A stretch of 64,000 bases of DNA from positions 10,609,682-10,673,681 of the forward strand of contig NC_134288.1 of the NCBI RefSeq assembly GCF_949628215.1. The letters are read 5' to 3'. The position numbers and the translations under genes are program-made. The notes under the pieces were generated by a model. It worked only from the letters and a program-made list of their open reading frames with translations, searched no databases and was not told the origin of the DNA. This document shows positions 1-9,964 of this stretch, in pieces (position 1 is the stretch's first letter; every line of letters starts with the position of its first letter). Origin of the DNA: Phalacrocorax aristotelis. Lineage: Eukaryota; Chordata; Aves; Suliformes; Phalacrocoracidae.

Positions 1-838
1 AGTGCTAGCTTCCATGCATGTGTTTATTTGAATGGCTGTGACCAGCTTAAAAAACACCTGAAGTAAGAGATACATGGGGCTAAAACCTGCTCCCAGGTCC
101 AGAGTTCACACTGCGTTCTCAGCAAAACAGCACTGGGCTTCCAGCAAGGGAAGCCCAGTCTGAATAAAATCCACCAAGTCTGTTTATTTGGCTGCTTTTG
201 CATGGCTGTGAGATCAGAGAGTCATTTATTTGACTTTGAAAGCAGTGTAAGGCATTGCAGCTGTGTTTATCTTGCACATCCTGCATTTCTCCTGCTGTCA
301 GAGCTCCCAGGGAAAATCAGCAACCTGTGCTAGGGTGTAGGCTGCACCTCGGAGAAGACATAATTATGCCAGAATTGCGCACTGGCATCATTCACAGAGA
401 TGATGTTAGAAAAATGCCATCACCCCAGACACTGACCCAAATTGTGGTCAAAGTGAAGCCAGGTGAAACCAGGATTCAGTTATCTCCCAACACTTGCAGC
501 AGTCTGTCCTGGCAGTGAAGCAAAGGTCAAGTAACCCTTTTGGGATGTTAATTGTGGCTGCACAAATATTTTAGGAGCAGCAGCTGCCCCCACATCTGTG
601 CTACACCTCAAAAGGGCAGGAGCTGTGTGCCCTGCTGTGTACTTCTGATTTTGTGCTGCTTCTGCTCACAAACCTGCTAGAAAACTGGCCCGGCAAAGAG
701 CCTGCTGGACTGGGAGGGGTGCAGGCACCACTAGTTGCAGGTGAAGAGAGAGACCACGCGGCCTTGGAGCAGAGCACAGGATAAGCAGCTAAGCTGCACA
801 CAGAGCTGCTGCCAGTGCTTTGCCTCCACCAGCCTTAC
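1..838 (-). other. ZNF512B intron (left part of window)
   Basis: This is sequence downstream, on the minus strand, of the 839-973 exon. The expected next exon (human EEQWQRAIHERGEAVCPTC block) was looked for and not found, so this is intron running off the window. I see no other feature. Confidence 0.7.
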
Positions 839-973
839 CTGCTGGTAGATGCACAGCTGTTTCCTTCTTCACACCAGCTCCTGGAGGTTTCTTTTTCAGC
901 TCCTCCATGTTGGTGTTTGCCTCCAACTTCTTGGCTCGATGTGCTTTTGCCTTGTCCTCTGCTTTGACAAGAC
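839..973 (-). CDS. ZNF512B: ZNF512B exon LVKAEDKAKAHR, last ZNF512B exon in window
   Basis: The exon encodes residues 277(split)-321, basic and probably helical, starting LVKAEDKAKAHRAKKLEAN and ending KKETAVHLPA plus one base. The acceptor is CTGTCTAACAG and the donor is GTAAGG. The start matches human LVKAEDKARVHRSKK. The rest, before the expected EEQWQRA block, is poorly conserved. The next exon must lie left of base 1. Confidence 0.9.
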
Positions 974-3900
974 CTGTTAGACAGAGAGAGGATTTTTATT
1001 CAGTACTTGCTGAAGTACTCAGACCAACTTGCATTTAGCAGGTAAAAAAACCAGGGACACTGAACTGGCTGTAGGCCTGCCAAGGCTGTATGGGTAGGAT
1101 CAGGTCTATAATTATGACAAGCAATATCATAACAGCTTATGGTGTTTTATAAACAGAACCATTTCCCCAACCCGGACAGTTTATGAACTATGGAAACACC
1201 ACAGCAAAGCAGGGTATGATGCTTCTAGCAAGGCAGACTGTGGGGAAGACAGGCTGGGTAGGAGGCAAAGGGCATTTTGCAAGAAACTGAAAGGGGGAAC
1301 TGAAACAACAAATTCAGGATGTAAGTGATGCTCCTTCTGATGCTCCTGTACTGGAAATGCTGTCTAACTGCTTATGCCAAGGAACTGCGGTCCCTCTTAG
1401 AAAACTGGGCAAACTTTGGGATCCCAGACACCAGCTCCCACAGGACCTTTCATCCCTGGATCTGTACGCAATTGTCACGATGAACACAGGTCTCTCCTGG
1501 TCCCACTGGGTGCTGGGAAGGAACAGGAAAGAACAGAAAGACAAAAGGGGTGACTGGGTGACAGGCGCACGGGGAACAGGAAACCTGGTGCAGCTACCCT
1601 GGGTTGCTGGCGACTGTCACTAACCCTGCCTGCAAAGTGGAGAGGAACTTGAAGGCAGGGCTTTCAATGCAGGGCAGAGCGCCAGGCTCTCAGCCAGCCT
1701 CTCCCAAATGCACCCACCCTCGCACCTTGCCTGTGCCTCATCCGCACAGGACTGCATAGACAAAATGTGTGCTGCTAAAGGCACCGCTGCCAACCACTGA
1801 TGCATCCTCCCTGCACCGAGCAAGGCCAAGTGAGCAGGAGGAGGGTCAGCACATGCTAAGAGCACCCCAGCAACGGCAGTGCTGCACGATCCCCTTCTGT
1901 TGTGCAGAATCCCTCAGCAGTTCCTGGCTGACATAAGAAACGGAAAAATGTGACTTGTAAATGATGCTTTGGAAAGGCTGGTAAAGAGAGGAGGGGGGCT
2001 CTCCCATAGGTCCACCGACCCCAAAATCCATGTGCAGTTCAGCCCTGCGCCTGTGCTTCCACAGAAGGTGCTGCAGGCAACACGGTGAGTGCCTGGGTCA
2101 GATCCACACCTGCCCCATGAGGGTCCATGTCCTCCTGAACTTGTGGGTTGTGACTTGTAAAGCCAGGGTCTGAACGGAGACAGCACCCCACGACAGGCTG
2201 CTGGCACCCTAGTCTTTGGGAAACGAACTGCCACGTTGAACCCGGGGGATGTTGGCAAACACCTGCCTGATCTTCATTCTCCATTTGAGGCAGCGGGTCA
2301 CTGTGGGCACCAGCTTATTCTCAAGGAACCCACAGCAGTCATTTCAGTCAATGGCAGTGCCTCTGTGGGGAAGTTAAGGGAAACAACCCCAGACTTCCCA
2401 GGAGCCAGGGGAAAGGAAATTGCAGAGACCACATCCAGCCTGCTCTTTGGTAAGTGTTTAATCCCTTCAAAGCCATTAGTGCCTCTCCCCCAAGTGCCTC
2501 TCGTACTGGAAGTACTGCCTCCTGCAGTGCCTGGAAATCTGCTTTTTATTTCCCTGATTGAACATATTTCACAGACAGTCCCAATCCAGTTGCTCTTGTG
2601 CCAGCGATGCTCCAGGTTTCCTCCCTCCTTTCCAAACCAGTTGGGTGTATTTATGGAGCATGACCACAGTCCCACTCACTCTTGCTTTGTCAGGACGAAG
2701 CAGCCAACTCCCAAGCCTCCTCTCGGAAAACATCCCGGTAACACATCTCTTCCCCCTTGAATTCATTTTCTTGAATGTGGGCGACCAGCATTGCAGACAA
2801 TGTCTGAGGGACGGATGCGTCACCCAGCCTTTCTACGCAGCAGAAATCCTTTCAACACATTTTGATACTGTGACACCCCAGGACGGTGGGATGACGATAT
2901 GATGTTTCTCGTGACTTGCTTGTGTCAGCAGCTTGTTACTTTTGTGTTACAGCTGGACATACCCAGGTCCTTTCTCCTCTTCCCTCATTTCCCAGGGACA
3001 GGCTCCTGAGCAGAGCAGGCAGGGTTGTTACAAGTGCCAGCTCTGCTGCTGCCTTTCATTCCCTTTCCCTCTTACGGTCAAAGGCACCAGCTCCTCCAGC
3101 ATGATATCCTCAGGCTCCAGGTGGCTCCCACGTATCTCCATCACAGGGAGGGCTCTTGGGGAAGGGGCTTCCCTGAAATGCCCCAGAGAGAAGCTACAAC
3201 CCTGCAGCTGACCAGAGTCGTCCCCGTATTACCTTTCAGTCCAAATGTCCCCGAGATGGACGGCTGCTCCCCCGTAAATTTCTTAGGAGTTTTCTGTTTC
3301 CTTCCTGACTCAAAAGAGAGAAACAGAGAGATTTGGTCAAATAACTGTACTGCCAGGGGAGCTTCAGCAGTCCCAGGGCGTGGGGTGGGCACACACTCCA
3401 TGTCAGGAGTGGATCACCTAGAGAAGGCCTTTAGCACTGTGAAATACAGGGGCTGTTGAATGAAACACCCGCTCACCAAACAGTAACAGGATACCCCCAC
3501 AAAATCAGAAGAAATAATGGTATCCAGGGCTAATTCAATGAGTGGAAGTGGTGGCCCTGTCTATTGCCAAAAGCCAAGTGGTTTCCAGTCTCAGCAGCTA
3601 AGGTGGCTGGTGGTGGTTCACTTTGGTGCTGCAAGCAGTGTAAACTCATGCAATGATGCGGACAAACATGGCCCTGCCTGCCAGCCCCACAGTGGTAATG
3701 GACAGAGTGAGCTTCCTCACCCTGCCCCAATACTTCAGGAAAATGCATTTGCCAGAACCACCCTGGTTGAAACTGCCACACTCAGTGAGGACAGACGGGC
3801 TGACGTGGCAGCTTGCTATGCTGCAGGGAATTCAACACGTTTCCAATCCTGTAGGTCCTATAGGAATACCTCTACCACAGCCTGCAACCATTTGTAACTC

Positions 3901-6900
3901 CCAGTGTAACTCACTGCTACAAGAAACTGGGGAGGGGCGCAAATTATCAGGATGTCGAAACAAGGCTTGGATACATTCAGGGAGACACTCGCAGCAGCAC
4001 TGGCTGGAGCAGAGCCCCTTCCCGCAGGACACCCATCTTTGGGATCCTGAACCAGCATAGCCCCAGGCTCTAATCTTACTGTGCTTCATCCTCTCGGGGT
4101 CTTCCTCCTGCAGCGAGGCCTGGCTGCCCCCCTGCTGCACGGCATCCTTGCCGCTCGAGGACTTCGCCGTGGGGGTGGCGGCTGCCATTGCCTCAGCTGC
4201 TGCGATCTGAAACTCCTTGCTCTCCCGGCTCTCCACCAGGCACTCGCCATTCTCAGCGTGGTCCTGGGCCACAGCTTTTTCCGTCTTTGCCTGTTTGGGA
4301 TGGATGGTGGGGCAAGCTGAACTCTCAGCAGCTCTAGGGCAAAGCACAGAGGGCTTGTTTAAAGAGGGGTTGTTAGGCAAACGTCCTGACACCTCTCCTC
4401 CCTCACCAGCCCAGATCATGGGAATGGAGGCGGGCAGGTTCCCCTCTCCCAACCCTCCCACAGCCCAGCCACAGCCTGGTACCTTTTTTTGCCACTGCTC
4501 TTCCCAATGGCCTTCGGCACTTTGTTTTCTGCTTTGCTGGTTGGCACTGGCCGGTCTAAGTGATTCCAGAGCCGATGCTTTTCTAGCTGGGTTTTGGAGG
4601 TGAAGGCAGCTTCGCAGTACAAGCATGAATAGGTCAGCTTCTCTGAAATCGCACCCTGTGCGGAACAGGGAGAGACAGGTGGGTATGGACATTAGACCAC
4701 AAAGGGGACAGGATTTTTCTGACACAGGGACAAACACAAATCATGTGTAACACCCTTCTGCCCCTCCAAACTGTTACCAATGGTCCATGACCCCCCAGGC
4801 CAGACACCTCACACTGAGCCAGAGGGACTGCAGCCCCTCTCGTACACACCTCACAATGGTCCCTGGCCCCTCTGTACCCTCCCCATTTTAATCTCATATT
4901 TCTCCTGGGGTTTAAGACCTCAGAGGCACTTTACCCTGTAGATGGCAGTGTGAGAGCTGGCCACTGGAAAGGACACACAGCTCTCCAGTCTCCTTACCCC
5001 TTGGCAGCGCTGATAGTGGTACTTCAAGCCATATATGCTGGGGAACTCCAGCCAGCAGCCTGAATTGGGACATTTCACCCTGGAGTGGGCTTTGAATTCG
5101 TCTTTCCACTGGTTCATCAGGGGGAGCTGGGAACAAGAGACACAAGAGACATAGCTGAGCGAAGATCACTGTGTGCTTGGCGGTATGCTGGTGCAACCCA
5201 ACGGGACCAGTGGCAGCACATGGGACCTGCGATTCTTCCTGTCCACCCCTTCCCACTGCGCAGCTGCAAAGTGGACCCCAGGGCTCTATTTCAGCATAGC
5301 CATGCTGCCTCCTGTGAGTGGTGCCAGGATGGAGCTGCATGCTGCAGGCTCTACAGGCTAATGGTTCCTCCAGAGAATTTACCTTGCCGTGCCTCCCAGA
5401 ACGCATACATGCTCCCAGCCAGGCTGGGGAATAAATCAGGCCAGAAGTCGCCTGGGTGATTTAACTACCCCACATTTCATCTAGTCAGTAAATCACCCCA
5501 TGCCCATGCTCTCATGACAAACTGCTCTATGTGTTGTCCTCGCTACCGTGCTGGAATTAAACTGCACAACTCTCTGGGGAATAAATCATCCCTTTGCTGG
5601 TGCTGCCGGATCATTAGCCAAACCTGATGTGGCTGCGAGAGGATCCAGCTCATCTGGGAATGGTCGTGGGAAGGGGAGGCTGGAGGGGGGGGTACTGCTC
5701 CCCAGCAGAGTTTTGGAGGATGCTGGGTGCTGGCATGGAGGGTGTTCAGGGGCCAGGATCTTGCTGAGTCCAAGACAAGGCTGCTCTGAAGATTAAACTG
5801 CCGGGAAGGCAGGTTTAACCCTGGAATGGGGCTGGCTGGAGCACGCAGTGCAGCAAGATGGGGAGGGCAAGTCAGAGGGAGCAAAGCAGGGAGGGCACTG
5901 GGGACCAGAGCGCGCTGGGTCTTACGGGGATGTCTTTCAGTGCCTGGTTCTCGGCCTTGGGTCGTCCTTTCTTCCTGCCTTCGGTTTTGTCACTGGTTGC
6001 ATTTCCTGCAAACAGATGCAGTGCACATCACCCCCTGTCTGGCCAGCGAAGTTGGAGAAGCTGCTGTCCCAGCAATCCTGCTACCCAGTCCCAGCCTCCC
6101 GCTGCCCAGCCAGCTCCCTTGCTCTGCACTGGGTCTGCCTTGCCTCTCCGCTGCTGTGTCCCTGCTCTGGCAAGGATGGAAATTCCCCTCGAAGGCAATG
6201 TCAGCTCCTCTGCAATTCAGTGCACAGCCCCTACACCTGCAGATACCTGCGTGGGAGACAGCTGCTTCTCCTGGTGTTTGCTGACCTCTCTCCTTTCATT
6301 TACACAGTGCAGGTTCAGCATGGCTGGGGCTTGCTTTGGAAAACTATCCTTCCACTTGGGTTGGAGGAAATCCTTCAGCAACTACGCTTTTTAACAAAAG
6401 AAATCTGCATCTAGGTCAGCACGCTGGGCCCTGGGCAGGCCATCAAGCACAGAAATCCCCCATCCCCTTTGCAGGGCCAGCATGGCTGGGCAGCCCCAGT
6501 GCTGCAGGAGATGTGACGAGAACATGGGGAGCAGCAGGGATGGAGATGGCTGGGGTGGGAGGGAAAGACACAGGGCAAGGCAGTGCTTGGAGATCTTGGG
6601 TGGGGAGCAGAAGCCACAGGGACACCTTCATGAGGGGTCATGGCTCTTCTGGCATCCTGAGCATGAGCTGAATGCCAGTGGGGCAGAATCATGCCCAGTT
6701 CAACCAGACCCTGCAACCAGGGGAGACTACAAAGCATGATGGGGCACACCACATACAATCACGTTAAACTGCCAAGCCCCAGACCAGACATTTTGGCTCA
6801 CAACGGCACCAAACTTCCCGATTTCACCGACTTCACACCCAAAACGGATAGAGCAAAGTGGTACAAACACCACGACAACCTTCACCGGGGTTTGTATGTA

Positions 6901-9900
6901 GGGCCTGAGGGCAGTTCACCAAATCAACCCACTTTCACGTCCAACCTCCCATCACTCCAAGCAGAAACAGAGCACCCTGGTCACCCCGTGGGTCTGGAGA
7001 GCAAGACCCTGCTCCCTCTGCCCAGCATTGTCCCCCCACAGCCCTGTGCTCCCGGCAGGCCTTAAGCTGCATTTTGAGGGCTAACCTGTAACTTTAAGCG
7101 ATGCCAGGAGTCAGTGTAACTCAAAGATGAACTGGACAGACGTGAGCGGCCAATGGGAAATGCCATGTACAGAAAACAGACTGAGATGTGGGAGGGCTTA
7201 ATGAATGGGACTGGGAGTAAAAGCCATTTGCTATGAGAATAGGAACAAGCCAAAAAGCATCCCTGAGAAGGAAACCCCAGAACAGCTAGCAGAGAATAAT
7301 TGAGATTAAAAAAAATTAACTCAACCTGTAAAACACCCTTCTCTGGTGAAAATCAGGTAAGAAGAAGAGGCTGGAAGCCGAGCCGGGAATCCCTCTAGCT
7401 CCTGAGAAACTGAAGCTCAGCTCCAAGCCTGGTGCTGGCTGTACTCAGAAAACAATCCAGGATTTTTTTTTAACAATGGAGAGAGATCAGACAGAAAGCC
7501 AACCAGTTACCTACAAAGGCATTGCCAAAACCACACACTCTCTCCATTTTCATGCCTTCTGCCCCAGCAGCCAGAGGTAAAATAGCAAACAAGACAGTTG
7601 GCTCATTTATTTCCAGTCCCCTGAAGTCATGCCAGCTGGTTTGCTCCACTTTGACACCTGTAAAAGCATCCCTTCGTGATGTAGCATCCTTTGGGAATCC
7701 CTCTAGCCCAGAAGGCCTCACCTGCAGGAGGTGGTGACCTTTATGGACTATAAGAAAAAGTCCCTAAAAAGTCATCTACCTGCCCCCCCTGCAAGGTAGC
7801 CTCTAAGCTGTCCCAAAAACCCCTGTTCAGTTTAGACTCCTACCTGCCAGGCTCCTGCCCTGAAATGACTCATGGTCCTAAGGACAGGGGACGATTTTGC
7901 AAGCTTGACCCCAAACCGTGCTAGTTCTGGAGCAACTGTAAAGGGTTCATTCAAAACTCCTGTAGTACCCGTGAAGGACATCTGTGATCGCAGCTGCCCT
8001 CTGCATTTTGTATTTTCTCCACTGCTCTTAGACCACGCGCTCAGGTTTCTCCTCCATGCTCATGTAAGTGAAGGCCTCACCGGTGTGTGAAACAGGGCTA
8101 TGTTTCTTGCACATCATGGGACTCCATGAGCTGGGAGCTTATGAAAAACCGCCAAATTATAAATGATTTGCAGCAAAAGCTCACAACACTGCTGTTACCT
8201 GCTTATTGCTCTCCCCATTTTCTGTTTTCTCACATAAACTCTTCAAAATATTCCAAATTCAAAATATCCCACAGCAGCATATCCCTGTCCCTCCAGGCAG
8301 CTCTCCCCAGGAGCCCAGCACATCCAGTGCTGCAGCTCACACAGATTTTCAGTGACAGTTTTCCTCTCCTTTTCACAACTTGCACAAGTTTCAAAAGTTT
8401 TGGGGATGTTTCATGACAAACAAGTGCAAAAGAGCGCCCGGTCCAGTCACCTCTCAGTGCCCTCGTTGACTGGGCACAGCAACGTTGGCTGGGGACAGCA
8501 AAGACAGGGACAGGAGGAGCAGAAAACATGTCTGCTCTTCCAAAATCCCACTCCTGGCTACCACCCACCAGATCTAGTAAACCCTGGACTTTACAGGCAC
8601 TCACAGGAGATATGAACGCAACGGCACTCAGTGTTATGGCTGATACCATGGCTGTGTGCCCCTGCAGCAGGTTACTGCAGCCATGTGCCGAGTCAGCTGG
8701 CTGGAAACAGCATGCTCTTTAGAAATAGGGATGGCTTGCCGATGGACTTAAGGCTTCTCTGAACCAAGACCTGGCTTGGCACCTGCACCAACCAGGCTGC
8801 TGCAACTGCAGGAGAAGCCCCTCTCTCCCCAGTCCGCACCAAGCCTAATTCACCCCAACAAAGCAAACCCTGGCAGACTTTTCCACCTTCAGCACTTTCC
8901 CAAAGAGAGCAACATGATACCTTTCTTCATCATGGAGTGTCCTTCACTCCCTCATTGCTTTCAGTCCACCTAAACCAGAAGAAAGGGCTGAAAAAAGGGA
9001 TTTTCTATTTTTAAAGGTGCTGATAAGATGTGGCACAGGGAAAAACGCTTTCCCGTACGCAGGTATGTTCATACTGCAGACAGCTGGAGTTCCTTCCCCT
9101 TAGCAATAACTTACACCCCTCTGTTAGCAATTACAGCTTCAACTGCCTCAAGGGAAGAGCAGCATTTGGGAAACATTTCGGGCACACGCGTTTCTCTGCA
9201 AGGCTGCTGATTTTGGGTGTCTGGTCTGAAGTACATCTCTGCGGTCTGACCCTCACCCTGGGTACAGGCACCCCACAGCATTCATGGCTCCTGTTAGCGA
9301 GGTAAAGGCAGCGAGAAGCTCTCTGTACCCGTAGAAGGGATCTGCCCAGCATAAGCAGACAGGAGAAAGATTTCCTCAGGCCTGGAGATTCCTGGATAGA
9401 GAAATCAGCTATCCATCAGAGTGACAGCCCTTAGCAAGCGGGTCCCCCAGGGCTTGTACACTCTCAAGCCTCCATCCCAGGGGCAGCGACACGGGAGACA
9501 GCAGATGGTCTGAACTCATTTAAGCCTTTCCATCCTTTGATGTAACACTTAGCTACCAACACGATAAACATGCAGCAAGACACCCATCTCGTTAAGCCAG
9601 ACGCACGCTCCTCAAAAGGGAGAGGCCATCTCCGTCCCTCCCCTGCTGTTCCCAGGGATCGGCTCTCTGCAGCTCCGAGGGTCCTTAGGCTTTTTTGGCC
9701 CAGCACAGCCCTTGCTGGTGGCTCAAAGCAAGGAGCCAAGGTGCGCTTGCAACCCCTCATTTTGGCAGCCACCCCCACAAGCCCTGAGCTCGTCCCCTCT
9801 GCCCCATTCACCTCCACAGAAAGAAAAACTGAGTTCCTTACCGAGCTTGGGCAGCTCTGCCGGCGGGTTTATCCTTGTCTCCGTCCTGCTTTCTTTGCTG

Positions 9901-9962
9901 GCAGCGGGTTTGTTAGAGCCTGCAGTTTTCCTTCCACCTTTACAGGCATAGGAATCCGCCAT
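839..9962 (-). CDS. ZNF512B: ZNF512B, N-terminal half (gene continues past the left edge)
   Basis: This is a zinc-finger protein of the ZNF512/ZNF512B family; in mammals ZNF512B is a nuclear chromatin and transcription regulator that binds RBBP4. The coding exons, in transcription order, are 9962-9842, 6005-5926, 5126-4998, 4655-4483, 4333-4080, 3304-3233 and 973-839. All have GT-AG borders and compatible phases, and give 321 codons plus one base. Visible parts: a basic AT-hook-like GRKKGRPK (residues 50-57), a C2HC finger (C86, C91, H104, C108), a C2H2 finger (C121, C124, H137, H142), a low-complexity linker, an RRKQKTP motif (253-259) and the signature FTGEQPSISGTFGLKG. Human ZNF512B is 892 aa, so more than half of the protein, including further fingers, should lie left of base 839. 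Paralogue ZNF512 is the main alternative, but the neighbours SAMD10 and PRPF6 favour ZNF512B. An exon for the human segment around MPVVRGGQ was not found, and the flanking exons join in frame without it. Confidence 0.94.
974..3232 (-). other. ZNF512B intron
   Basis: The intron lies between the FTGEQPSISG exon and the LVKAEDK exon, whose phases join exactly (G|GT). No further exon is needed, and the open frames here show no recognisable protein. Nothing else is seen. Confidence 0.8.
3233..3304 (-). CDS. ZNF512B: ZNF512B exon with RKQKTP / FTGEQPSISGTFGLKG signature
   Basis: This 72-nt exon encodes residues 253(split)-276 plus one base of Gly277. The Arg253 codon is split A|GA across the upstream intron, so the RRKQKTP motif exists only in spliced mRNA. 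RRKQxxP is the known NuRD/RBBP4-interaction motif type. FTGEQPSISGTFGLKG is a diagnostic block of the ZNF512/ZNF512B family. The acceptor is TTTTGAGTCAG and the donor is GTAATA. Confidence 0.94.
4080..4333 (-). CDS. ZNF512B: ZNF512B low-complexity linker exon
   Basis: The exon encodes residues 168(split)-252. It starts AAESSACPTIHPKQAKTEK, has an Ala-rich run (IAAAEAMAAATPTAK), and ends EEDPERMKH plus one base. It looks disordered and charged. The start and end match human segments (KQAR...; EEDPERTKH) while the middle is diverged. The acceptor is TTTGCCCTAG and the donor is GTAAGA. Confidence 0.92.
4483..4655 (-). CDS. ZNF512B: ZNF512B exon with second (C2H2) zinc finger and short linker
   Basis: The exon encodes residues 111-167 plus two bases of Arg168. 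It starts GAISEKLTYSC and carries a classical C-x2-C-x12-H-x4-H finger (C121, C124, H137, H142; core TSKTQLEKHRLWNH). The linker after it is short: LDRPVPTSK, then AENKVPKAIGKSSGKKR. Human ZNF512B has a long Pro/Val/Lys/Thr-rich repeat between the matching halves of this linker. The acceptor is CGCACAG and the donor is GTACCA. Confidence 0.95.
4998..5126 (-). CDS. ZNF512B: ZNF512B exon with first (C2HC) zinc finger
   Basis: The 43-codon phase-0 exon starts LPLMNQWKDEF and ends YHYQRCQG. It holds an atypical finger with C-x4-C (C86, C91) and H-x3-C (H104, C108). The acceptor is TTGTTCCCAG and the donor is GTAAGG. The sequence is almost identical to the human protein as remembered, so this block is under strong constraint. 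Confidence 0.95.
5926..6005 (-). CDS. ZNF512B: ZNF512B exon with AT-hook-like motif
   Basis: The exon encodes residues 41(split)-67, including SDKTEGRKKGRPKAENQAL and ending in KDIP. The acceptor is TTTGCAG and the donor is GTAAGA. GRKKGRPK resembles an AT-hook core (GRP flanked by basic residues), which suggests minor-groove DNA contact. The stretch is nearly the same as human ZNF512B EGKKKGRPKAENQAL as I recall it. Confidence 0.93.
6006..9841 (-). other. ZNF512B intron
   Basis: The intron lies between the first two coding exons. Human has an extra stretch here (around MPVVRGGQTVPGQ), and I could not find a matching minus-strand exon. The flanking exons join in frame (G|GA, Gly41). A small diverged exon cannot be ruled out. 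Confidence 0.65.
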
Positions 9963-9964
9963 CT
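9842..9964 (-). CDS. ZNF512B: ZNF512B first coding exon
   Basis: The exon opens after a TTCTTTCAG acceptor with two untranslated bases, then the ATG at 9962 in a good context (AGATGG). It encodes residues 1-40 (MADSYACKGGRKTAG...LPKL) plus the first base of Gly41, and ends at a GTAAGG donor. The product is basic and Ser/Thr/Lys-rich with no fold visible. This ATG was chosen because it is the first in frame after the acceptor and the start resembles the human MTDPFCVGGRR start. Confidence 0.88.

Noticed and set aside
3832-4737. 301-codon minus frame as a single-exon gene
   Set aside because: Only 4080-4333 is coding in this frame. The rest is intron, and the adjacent finger exon uses another frame.
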